From Lachnospiraceae bacterium (GTDB lineage Bacteria; Bacillota; Clostridia; Lachnospirales; Lachnospiraceae): 10,631 bases of DNA. Where the stretch lies: positions 1-10,631 of the forward strand of contig JAEDCX010000077.1 in NCBI GenBank assembly GCA_016293925.1. The letters run 5' to 3'. Positions 1-6,142 of this stretch are shown here, piece by piece. A program made the translations under genes and the position numbers. The notes under the pieces are model-generated. The model was not told the DNA's origin. It did not search any database and saw only the letters and a list, made by a program, of their open reading frames with translations. Positions within the stretch are counted from its first letter, which is position 1. Each line of letters begins with the position of its first letter.

Positions 1-41
1 CTCCTAAGCGCTAGTTGTGGGTTCGATTCCCGCTGGGAACA
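1..41 (+). tRNA. tRNA-Arg(CCU), 3' part only
   Basis: The window opens inside the anticodon loop CTCCTAA (1-7), giving anticodon CCT for arginine AGG codons. The 3' half of the anticodon stem, GCGCT (8-12), follows, then a four-base variable region. The T arm is GTGGG (17-21), loop TTCGATT (22-28), CCCGC (29-33), which pairs fully with one G-T. The acceptor 3' strand TGGGAAC (34-40) and discriminator A41 complete the gene. No CCA is encoded (the next bases are TTC), so the tail would be added by tRNA nucleotidyltransferase. The 5' half, with D arm and 5' acceptor strand, lies outside the window, so the identity rests on the anticodon loop and T arm. Arginine tRNA genes are common integration sites, but no second copy of this 3' end is seen in the window. 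Confidence 0.87.
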
Positions 42-49
42 TTCATAAA

Positions 50-226
50 GGCACGAGACGTGCAAAAACGGGAAGACAGACATATGTAAGTTTACTTACT
101 CATATGTCTGTCTTCCCGTTTTTATATGGCGACGCCAATGACCGAGGACGCGAAGCGTTCGAGGTGCAGCGTCTCGTGCCTAATTATAGGGCGCCAGCCC
201 GCGATGAGAAAAGGCGAAGCCTTTTC
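50..226. repeat. Cluster of nested palindromes beside the tRNA gene
   Basis: About 175 bases hold at least six hairpins. The outer arms GGCACGAGACG (50-60) and CGTCTCGTGCC (170-180) are an 11-base perfect inverted repeat enclosing everything between them. The left arm can instead fold on itself (GCACG-AGA-CGTGC, 51-63), so the two foldings are mutually exclusive. Inside are the long stem at 64-123, GGCG-A-CGCC (128-136) and ACGC-GAA-GCGT (148-158). Outside are GGGC-GCCA-GCCC (189-200) and GAAAAGGC-GAA-GCCTTTTC (208-226). This density of perfect arms is seen directly. That it is a mobile palindromic repeat of the REP or MITE type is inference, because a single copy cannot show repetition. No coding potential is evident. 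Confidence 0.5.
64..123 (+). terminator. Very long perfect hairpin, probable terminator of the tRNA transcript
   Basis: A 23-base left arm (64-86, beginning AAAAACGGGAAGACAG) is perfectly complementary to the right arm (101-123, ending CTTCCCGTTTTT). The 14-base loop contains TAAGT and ACTTA, which can extend the stem with a two-base bulge. The stem starts with five A and ends with five T, so it can act as a Rho-independent terminator in both directions. The natural user is the tRNA just upstream. The stem is far longer than a normal terminator and its centre holds the self-complementary CATATG on each side, so it may also belong to the surrounding palindrome cluster. Confidence 0.7.
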
Positions 227-257
227 GAATTGTGCATGGCTTGTAGCGTATGCATAG

Positions 258-286
258 TTGACCACAATTATTACTGCATTTTTATT
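258..286 (+). promoter_or_regulatory. Possible sigma-A promoter for the two unknown genes
   Basis: TTGACC (258-263, five of six matches to TTGACA) is followed after 17 bases by TTTATT (281-286, four of six matches to TATAAT). It would give a 5' leader of about 95 bases before the gene at 389. The rest of the 227-388 stretch shows nothing else I can assign. It includes a short CCCC...GGGG pairing around 318-344 of unclear meaning. The weak -10 makes this a candidate only. Confidence 0.3.
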
Positions 287-388
287 TTCAGATTTCCTGT
301 GTCAGATCGATATGAGTGACCCCGACACCTTCCTGTTTGAGGGGAGTTTTGATAAGCATAGTAATACAAAAAAGGAGGAGATATTTAT

Positions 389-826
389 ATGGGTTATGTA
401 GGAAAATGGAAGTTTCATTCCATCGGAACAGTGGATGATGAAACCTGTGAAAGAGTTTGGCTAAATAGAGAAGAGTATATGAATTCTCCAATGCCATATA
501 TTGATGAAACAGATGAGGAAGCGATTGCTGATGAAATAAAAGAGAGAAAGAGAACGGTAGGTACGCTTCTTGAGGTATGTGAGGATGGAAAGTTATATGT
601 CTTAATGCCTTTGCCGGAGGGTGTTTCCAAGGAGGAAGTGGAAGCGGCAGTAAATGCAGGAGTAATTAAAGCGCGCGATGGCATGATGACAGATGACCCT
701 TTGGTTTGGCAGGAACGGGATGGTGAACTTTGGGTGAACATGGGGAGTTCGGATGAATTCTTGCAGTTTAGCGGTGATGACGAGTTTTTAACCATGGCAA
801 CAACTCGTTTTGAAAGATTACAGTAA
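389..826 (+). CDS. Conserved-type hypothetical protein, 145 aa, acidic, lipocalin-like hints
   Basis: Function not recognised with certainty. The start ATG has an excellent ribosome site (AAAAAAGGAGGAG, about 374-380 core) at good spacing. The product is strongly acidic, with runs such as DETDEEAIADEI (39-50), and has no signal peptide or membrane segment, so it should be cytoplasmic. It starts with GKW at residues 5-7, has a central LEVCEDGKLYVLMPLPEG strand pair (61-78), and ends with TMATTRFERLQ. A GxW near the N-terminus and a strand ending in TxR/F near the C-terminus resemble small lipocalin-like beta-barrel proteins found in Firmicutes, but this is only a pattern resemblance. Residues 80-100 form an amphipathic helix plus a GMM turn. 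The stop codon TAA overlaps the ribosome site of the next gene, with a 14-base gap, so the two are almost certainly co-transcribed and translationally coupled. Confidence 0.8.
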   Translation: MGYVGKWKFHSIGTVDDETCERVWLNREEYMNSPMPYIDETDEEAIADEIKERKRTVGTLLEVCEDGKLYVLMPLPEGVSKEEVEAAVNAGVIKARDGMMTDDPLVWQERDGELWVNMGSSDEFLQFSGDDEFLTMATTRFERLQ

Positions 827-840
827 AGGAGATTAAGAAC

Positions 841-1452
841 ATGGCATTATTTGACGCATTTAAAAAACAGGTTACATCTCAATTAAAAAGAGAAGCATCC
901 AAAGCAGTAAACAATGCAGCACAAAGTGCATCTCAGACTATTGCAAAGGGCAGAAATCACACGGAAAGCTTTACTTTTGCTTCTTTGCCTACAAGTGTGG
1001 AGCAATTGCAGGCATTACCTGAGGCTTCTTTAGACTCCGCATTCAAGACTACAGCTCTTTGTATTGCTGTTTTATGTAATTTGGAAAAGGATGCAAATGC
1101 AACATGGGAAATGCTTGATTATTTGAAAGGACCGGAAGACGTAAATGAGAGAGAAAAGGCATTCATCAAAGAACGTCTGGCAGGAAAACAATATAAAACA
1201 CTATCTTTCTTTCAGGGAGCAACACCGGATAACGGATATACACCTGCTACCCCATATACCATTACAGTGAGTGAAAATCCGTATTCCTTTGATGAAGAAA
1301 ATTGGGCTACTTTATATGTGACAAGCGGTGGCGCAGATGCTCCCAGACCAATTAAGTTACGCAGAAAACCTTCTACAAATCAATGGTTTGTGAATGATAT
1401 TCAATGCCTTGCAGATATCAGAATTCCTACCGAGCAGGATGCATGGGCTTAG
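841..1452 (+). CDS. Hypothetical protein, 203 aa, DUF6935-like
   Basis: The start ATG follows AAAGGAGATTAAGAAC, a strong ribosome site overlapping the upstream stop. The N-terminus (residues 2-36) is a basic, alanine-rich amphipathic helix with no signal-peptide character. From residue 44 (FTFASLPTSVEQLQALPEA) to the end (IRIPTEQDAWA) the protein looks like one globular domain. It includes a helical section with LCIAVLCNLEKD, a YLKGPEDVNERE turn, and a beta-rich C-terminal half with ATPYTITVSENPYSF and LRRKPSTNQWFVND. From memory this matches the family of unknown function called DUF6935, common in Clostridia; I could not check it against a database. No catalytic residues are obvious. It probably acts with the preceding gene. 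AT-rich codon use distinguishes this pair from the sugar genes to the right. Confidence 0.82.
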   Translation: MALFDAFKKQVTSQLKREASKAVNNAAQSASQTIAKGRNHTESFTFASLPTSVEQLQALPEASLDSAFKTTALCIAVLCNLEKDANATWEMLDYLKGPEDVNEREKAFIKERLAGKQYKTLSFFQGATPDNGYTPATPYTITVSENPYSFDEENWATLYVTSGGADAPRPIKLRRKPSTNQWFVNDIQCLADIRIPTEQDAWA

Positions 1453-1757
1453 AGATACAATGAAAGCAGAAGGTAATACGACACATAAAAAATTGCATAT
1501 TTTAAAAATGCAAATAGTGAATTAGACATAAAGGTTATCTGGTTGTATTAGTGTATGTAACATATCATGGAGGCACCCGAGTTTAGTATGATGAACATGG
1601 AGGGATTACGGCAAGTCGAAACATAGAACCCGATAAATTGAATCTGCCCGGGATCCCCAACGGATCCCGGGTTTGAGGGTAGTCTTATACAAAAGGTTCA
1701 ACGATTCATTATATTGATTGCTCCGCAGCTTTTTATCGCAGCAGTGTGTAATTCCTG
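1453..1757. other. Intergenic gap between convergent units (305 bases)
   Basis: This gap lies between the 3' ends of the unknown gene pair (plus strand) and lacZ (minus strand). It holds an AT-rich hairpin, TTGCAT (1493-1498) with ATGCAA (1508-1513), which lacks a T tract. It also has a 19-codon open frame (1567-1626, ATG to TAG) without a convincing ribosome site, and the GC-rich hairpin at 1647-1671 described separately. No RNA gene or other coding region was recognised. The gap is longer than expected for two convergent genes, which leaves room for decayed sequence or an unrecognised small RNA. Confidence 0.5.
1647..1671. terminator. GC-rich hairpin between convergent genes, possible terminator
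   Basis: CCCGGGATCC (1647-1656) and GGATCCCGGG (1662-1671) form a perfect 10-base stem with loop CCAAC. On the plus strand only TTT follows before GAGGG, and on the minus strand the stem is followed by CAGATTC, so the U tract is weak on both sides. Its position between two converging transcripts favours a bidirectional terminator. It sits nearly 200 bases from the end of the plus-strand gene and about 90 bases from the end of lacZ. Confidence 0.4.
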
Positions 1758-4700
1758 CTAGCGGAAGACAAAGGTAAATTCATAATTGTATCTTCCGGAA
1801 GGAATGCGATATTCCGGGTGGATATTCTTGAACCAACCGGTATCGCCTCCGAGACCTGCGTGAACAGAATCCAGGATGAGCCAGGTACCTGTTGCATCAT
1901 CGGGCAGATCATTGTCATACAGGGCATTTTGATATTCCTCCAAAGAATAAGGCAGAGCACTGAAATGAAAATCCTGATCGCCAATGATTTGCACAGAATG
2001 AACACCGTCGGATAAATAAGCATACCGTGTATCTTCATGACCGCCGCACTCACAAGGCTTTACAAAAGGAACATGCTGTTCCTTTACGGTTGCGTGGTAG
2101 CAGCCGGTAAGTGCGGAATGCTTGCGATCGGCATAGCTCTCCCAAGGCCCCTTGCCGTACCATGACAGTTCATTGAACTTAGAATCCAGACGGAAGGATA
2201 AACCGATTCTTGCAAGCGTATCTATATCACAGCAATTGATGACCTGATTGGAAATGATCATGCGGCTGCTGTCAATACAATACCGGGTTTCGGTGGTAAG
2301 CAATGGCTCCATGTGGCAGTTTTCGTTCATCGGGAAGAAAGCGGCCTTTGTCTGGATATGGATTTCGGTTTCTGTTGCAGACACAGAAATAGCGGTGATC
2401 TTTTTGTCAAGATGATCGATTCCGCGAGAAACCCAGTCATAGTAATAATTGTTTCTGTCATGACAGCCTTCGTCAATGCCTGTTGCGGCGCGGCAGAAGG
2501 TATCCATACCGCCTGTCAGGTATTCACAGTGATTGGACTGATATTCGGTAAAAGTACCGCTTTGCTTATCAAATACAATATGTGTGCCTGTGCCGTCTAT
2601 GGTAATACTTTTCTCTGTTTCGCTGAAGGAGAGAGGGCAATCAGGCTGTTCTGCAATCTCCGGCATATAAACAGCATGGTTCAGGGCAAGCTGGCAGCGG
2701 TAGATTTCCGTGCCGGCAGCAGCGTATGCCGTGTCAGAGGAGAGCTTTGCGTATATATTGAGATATGCTTCTCCCGTCAACTTAGCAGGCAGTTCCGGAT
2801 AGGGAATGGGTTCCGAGGTACCGGCAGGCGTATGCAGGGGATCAAGCGTTCCCGAGAAAACCGTAGAACCGTTTTCTACCACGTCATAAGTAAATTCCAA
2901 ATGGCTTAAGTCCAGTGCATGATAATGATTGGTTACTCGAATGAACTGCTTTCCGGACCAGTCTGTATCGGCCTGCAGGATAACAGGCGACTGCACATTT
3001 CGAACCTCATATGCACCGGGTTTATACCTCAAGTCAGCAAAAACGATTCCGTTTAGGCACATATCCGGCGTGCCGTCTACAACATCCTCATCAAAAGCAC
3101 CGCCATAACAATATTTCGTTCTTCCTGATACGGAATCCGCAACGGCAATCGCTTTGTCGGAAAAGTCCCAGAGAAAGCCTCCCTGAAAACGGGGATATTT
3201 GTGAATGGAATCCCAAAAATCCTTGAAATTGCCGGTACTGTTGCTCTTGGCATAGGCATATTCGCATAAAATCATAGGACGAAGGTCTGTTTCGTCCGCC
3301 ATAAGATCGGCAACCCAATTCATATCAGGATACATGGGACAGAGAATATCCGTGATATTGGGTTTCGGGAATCCGGATTCGTATTGGACGAAACGGGTCT
3401 TATCGTATTCTTTGATCCAACCGTACATGGCAGCGTGATTCACACCGGCTCCGGACTCATTTCCCAGGGACCAGAAAAGAACAGACGGGTGGTTCTTGTC
3501 ACGAAGCACCATGCGGGTAGCACGTTCCATATAAGCATTCATCCATTCAGGAGAAGAACTCAGGCCGCCTCCGTAACCATGGGTTTCAATGTTTGCTTCG
3601 TCCACGAGATAAATACCGTATTCGTCACACAAATCATACCAGACTGCGTTGTTGGGATAGTGGCAGGTACGGACAGCGTTAAAATTCAAGCGCTTCATAC
3701 AACAGATTTCTTCTCTCATTCTGTCTACAGAGACAACGCGACCGGAGGAAGGACAAAATTCATGACGATTCACACCGCGGATGACCAGTCTTTTTCCGTT
3801 GAGTGTCAGAATGCCCCGCTCGGTGATATCGAGTTGACGGAATCCCACACGGCAGCTTTCGATGTCTATGGTGGTTCCGTTCTTATCCTGCAATTCTAAA
3901 ACTAAGGTGTACAGTTCCGGAGTCTCTGCCGTCCAAAGCGCAGGTTTTTCCACCGTGGCAGATACCGAAGCCACATATTTGGGGGTCAAATATGCCTGGT
4001 ATTCGGAGAACGGTTGTGAGCGAAACTCGGTTATTCTGGTATTGTTCCTGTCATATAGGGACAGCTTAACATAGTGCTCCCCAAAAAGAGGATATGTTTG
4101 GTCCGGCCATATGGTAACCGCCAATGTGGAAGTGGTAAAGTCGTTGTTTTGGAATCTGGTTTCAACCTTGTAGTCCAAGATATGGCCTTTGTGCTTGGCA
4201 ATGATACGCACATCCCGGAAAATGCCGTACAGATGCCAGTAATCCTGATCTTCCAGATAGCTTCCGTCACAGAAGCGAAGAACAGAGACCGCTATCGTAT
4301 TCCTGCCGGCGTGAATGTAGTCCGTCAGGTCGAACTCCGCATTCAGCTTACTGTCCTGTGAATACCCTACCTCCTGTCCGTTCACCCATAGGGTAAAGCA
4401 GGATTCCACACCGCCAAAATCAATCAGAATTTGTCTGCCGATGTAGCTTTCCGGAATGTCAAAGGATCGAATATAGCAGCCGTTCAGATTATCCTTCGGA
4501 ACAAAGGGGGCGTTCAAATCAAAGTTTCCGGTAGTGGATTCCATCTCAAAGGGCTGGGATCCGTTTTCTCTCTTGAAAGGATAAAGAATATTGGTATAGA
4601 CCGGTTTGCCGTATCCGTGGTATTCCCAGTTTGCCGGAACGGGCAGGCTTTGCCAGCCGGAACAGTCAAAATCAATTTGCCAAAATGGTTCTGCCTCTTC

Positions 4701-4877
4701 CGGAGACGGATACAACCGGAATTTCCATAAGCCATTTAAGCTCATGACAAAAGCGGATGCATTGCGGTCGTTGCTTAACGCCTGCTCAACGGATTCATAT
4801 GCGCCGTACGGGGTATGCATCGGGTACCGATTCCTCTGCGTAACATATTGATTTTCCCAATCCTTTAACTGATTCAT
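1758..4877 (-). CDS. lacZ: Beta-galactosidase, GH2 family, LacZ type (full length)
   Basis: Hydrolyses terminal beta-D-galactose from lactose and related oligosaccharides in the cytoplasm; there is no signal peptide. Numbered from the ATG at 4877 (1039 aa), the order is an N-terminal jelly-roll with PVPANWEYHGYGKPVYTN (from about 79), the substrate/metal loop FCDGSYLEDQDYW (D204, matching E. coli D201), immunoglobulin-like domains, and a TIM barrel. The barrel has DEANIETHG (E431 and H433, metal ligands), the acid/base WSLGNES (E474) and the nucleophile ILCEYA (E539). The C-terminal small-chain domain carries WYGKGPWESYADR (906-918) and GLGGDTGW (W1015), the tryptophan position important in E. 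coli LacZ. Length and motifs match the family, with no frameshift. A GTG six bases upstream (4883) would add two residues. The ATG is preferred because AAAGG lies five bases before it. It is divergent from the AraC-type gene. Confidence 0.96.
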   Translation of the reverse strand: MNQLKDWENQYVTQRNRYPMHTPYGAYESVEQALSNDRNASAFVMSLNGLWKFRLYPSPEEAEPFWQIDFDCSGWQSLPVPANWEYHGYGKPVYTNILYPFKRENGSQPFEMESTTGNFDLNAPFVPKDNLNGCYIRSFDIPESYIGRQILIDFGGVESCFTLWVNGQEVGYSQDSKLNAEFDLTDYIHAGRNTIAVSVLRFCDGSYLEDQDYWHLYGIFRDVRIIAKHKGHILDYKVETRFQNNDFTTSTLAVTIWPDQTYPLFGEHYVKLSLYDRNNTRITEFRSQPFSEYQAYLTPKYVASVSATVEKPALWTAETPELYTLVLELQDKNGTTIDIESCRVGFRQLDITERGILTLNGKRLVIRGVNRHEFCPSSGRVVSVDRMREEICCMKRLNFNAVRTCHYPNNAVWYDLCDEYGIYLVDEANIETHGYGGGLSSSPEWMNAYMERATRMVLRDKNHPSVLFWSLGNESGAGVNHAAMYGWIKEYDKTRFVQYESGFPKPNITDILCPMYPDMNWVADLMADETDLRPMILCEYAYAKSNSTGNFKDFWDSIHKYPRFQGGFLWDFSDKAIAVADSVSGRTKYCYGGAFDEDVVDGTPDMCLNGIVFADLRYKPGAYEVRNVQSPVILQADTDWSGKQFIRVTNHYHALDLSHLEFTYDVVENGSTVFSGTLDPLHTPAGTSEPIPYPELPAKLTGEAYLNIYAKLSSDTAYAAAGTEIYRCQLALNHAVYMPEIAEQPDCPLSFSETEKSITIDGTGTHIVFDKQSGTFTEYQSNHCEYLTGGMDTFCRAATGIDEGCHDRNNYYYDWVSRGIDHLDKKITAISVSATETEIHIQTKAAFFPMNENCHMEPLLTTETRYCIDSSRMIISNQVINCCDIDTLARIGLSFRLDSKFNELSWYGKGPWESYADRKHSALTGCYHATVKEQHVPFVKPCECGGHEDTRYAYLSDGVHSVQIIGDQDFHFSALPYSLEEYQNALYDNDLPDDATGTWLILDSVHAGLGGDTGWFKNIHPEYRIPSGRYNYEFTFVFR

Positions 4878-4903
4878 TGACACCTTTCCTTTCCTGATTG
4901 CAT

Positions 4904-4932
4904 ATATTATTTGGCTTTTTGTACCGATAATG
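4904..4932 (-). promoter_or_regulatory. Candidate lacZ promoter (minus strand)
   Basis: Read on the minus strand, CATTAT is followed after 17 bases by TAATAT, giving a short leader of about 20 bases before the ATG of lacZ. The -35 is poor, which is what a promoter needing an activator usually looks like, and an AraC-type gene is divergent. An alternative -10, TATCAT, lies further upstream (complement of 4930-4935). The assignment is tentative. This element physically overlaps the candidate promoter for the regulator, so transcription of the two genes may interfere. Confidence 0.27.
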
Positions 4933-4939
4933 ATAAAAT
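4911..4939 (+). promoter_or_regulatory. Candidate promoter of the AraC-type regulator
   Basis: TTGGCT (4911-4916, four of six matches) and TAAAAT (4934-4939, five of six) are separated by exactly 17 bases. The leader to the ATG at 5032 would be about 85 bases and contains an eight-T run near 4997-5004. It lies across the candidate lacZ promoter on the other strand. No clear pair of operator half-sites was recognised in the 154-base gap. Confidence 0.42.
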
Positions 4940-5031
4940 AAAATCCTGAAAAAAAGATACTAAATTATTACCCGGTGCGAAATGGCAAAGATGGTGTTTT
5001 TTTTATCCAATCTGGTAAAAGCGAGGAGATC

Positions 5032-5973
5032 ATGACAAATTATCAGGCATATGAACAGAAGAGAGATGAAATCACACAAAGTGATGTGATCTATCGATGT
5101 ATCGGAGAAAATCTGAAAAACGGAATTGTTGCATGCGGATTTATGAAAAAAGAAACTGCGGAACGGTCGCAATACCATTTCTCCAATGAGTTCTACAGTT
5201 GCTTTTTTTTGCTGCGGGGAAGCGGTGAATATATGACGGAGGATGGCGAGAGGATTGCGCTGGAAGCGGGGGATCTGGTACAGAGAATTCCCGGAACGGT
5301 TCATTCAACGAGAGTGGAACCGGATGGACAATGGTTGGAATTTTTTATCTCTGTCAGTGCTGACTTTTATGAAGCGCAGGAAAGGCTGGGCGTATTGTCA
5401 CGTACGCCGGTCAAAAAGAAGGCGTTTCATACCGTCGATCTGGATCAGTACACATATTGTATCAGGAAACTGAAGGCAGCCACGCAAAACCAGCTTCCCA
5501 CAATTGCATTGGAGCTACAGCGGGAGCTGTTATACATGTTTGGGTATGGAAAAGCCAAAAGGGAAAGTGCGGATAAGGATGATTTGCTGCAAAATGCCCA
5601 TGATATCCTGGAACAGAATCTGGACTGTGTAATCTCAATAGAGAAGTTAGCAGGAGACTTGCAGATGGGGTATGAATCGTTCCGAAAGGATTTTCGGAAG
5701 AAATATGGTATTGCACCGGGACAATACAGAATAGAGAAAAAGATGGAGCAGGCTTGTATCCTTCTGGAGAGTGGGATTCCAATCAAGGAAATCGCACAAA
5801 TGGTCGGATATGAGGATGTCTATTCCTTCAGCAAACAATTTGCAAAAACATACCACATTGCACCGGGGCAATTTCGACAGAGGAAAAATATGTCGCAAGA
5901 AAAGCAGGGATGCACTGGCAAAAGGAAATCTGCGGACGGAAGTACATCCGGCAATCCGGCATCGCAAAGATGA
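5032..5973 (+). CDS. AraC-family transcriptional regulator, cupin sensor plus double HTH
   Basis: A DNA-binding regulator, probably sensing a sugar and controlling the divergent lacZ. From the ATG at 5032 (313 aa), residues about 45-105 form a cupin-like sensor. It contains NEFYSCFFLLRGSGEYM, LEAGDLVQRIPGTVHSTR and WLEFFISVSADF, the usual AraC_binding pattern with a histidine (H91) near the second cupin motif. The C-terminal HTH_18 domain has helix-turn-helix one at about 201-226 (ISIEKLAGDLQMGYESFRKD) and two at about 251-275 (IKEIAQMVGYEDVYSFSKQF). Each is followed by an IAPGQYR/IAPGQFR element typical of the family. The start was chosen for its GAGGAG ribosome site. A GTG 57 bases upstream extends the frame but has no ribosome site. 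A basic, low-complexity tail of about 27 residues after the second HTH is unusual. Ligand unknown. Confidence 0.92.
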   Translation: MTNYQAYEQKRDEITQSDVIYRCIGENLKNGIVACGFMKKETAERSQYHFSNEFYSCFFLLRGSGEYMTEDGERIALEAGDLVQRIPGTVHSTRVEPDGQWLEFFISVSADFYEAQERLGVLSRTPVKKKAFHTVDLDQYTYCIRKLKAATQNQLPTIALELQRELLYMFGYGKAKRESADKDDLLQNAHDILEQNLDCVISIEKLAGDLQMGYESFRKDFRKKYGIAPGQYRIEKKMEQACILLESGIPIKEIAQMVGYEDVYSFSKQFAKTYHIAPGQFRQRKNMSQEKQGCTGKRKSADGSTSGNPASQR

Positions 5974-6074
5974 ATTGGGTGCAATGGGCAGAGGCGTAGA
6001 AAACTGTTTTTTGGTTATGACTAAGAGGCGACAGGGATCCGGTTTCCATGGATTCAGTATCTCCCTGGACCGGG

Positions 6075-6103
6075 TTGCGTATTATCTGTTGAGGAAGTAT
6101 AAT
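6075..6103 (+). promoter_or_regulatory. Sigma-A promoter of the exonuclease gene
   Basis: TTGCGT (6075-6080) and a perfect TATAAT (6098-6103) are separated by 17 bases. A start of transcription near 6110 leaves a leader of about 33 bases before the ATG at 6143. This makes the exonuclease an independent transcription unit rather than part of an operon with the regulator. The 5974-6074 stretch between them has partly self-complementary bases (CAGGGAT with ATCTCCCTG, one bulge) but no T tract, so no terminator for the regulator is convincing. Confidence 0.65.
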
Positions 6104-6142
6104 GTTCTACGGATAGTAAGAATCATATACATGGGGTGACGA

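Noticed and set aside
1..41. tRNA 3' end as an integration attachment site
   Set aside because: No direct repeat of the tRNA 3' end and no integrase gene were seen in the window, so an island boundary cannot be supported.
17..319. Open frame running from the tRNA through the hairpin cluster
   Set aside because: It begins inside the tRNA T arm, crosses a terminator-like stem and palindromes, and has no ribosome site or protein-like composition.
1493..1513. AT-rich hairpin after the second unknown gene as a terminator
   Set aside because: The stem is only six A/T-rich base pairs and no T tract follows.
1647..1671. CCCGGGATCC arms resembling a cloning polylinker (SmaI/BamHI sites)
   Set aside because: Both arms are part of one symmetrical hairpin in a place where a terminator is expected, and no other vector sequence is present.
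2313..3899. Long open frames antisense to lacZ (for example 2313-2909 and 3384-3899)
   Set aside because: The opposite strand encodes an intact GH2 enzyme with all catalytic motifs. The antisense frames lack ribosome sites and recognisable domains.
4975..5031. Upstream GTG start for the AraC-type gene
   Set aside because: There is no ribosome site before it, and the ATG at 5032 has GAGGAG just upstream. The extra residues do not resemble family N-termini.
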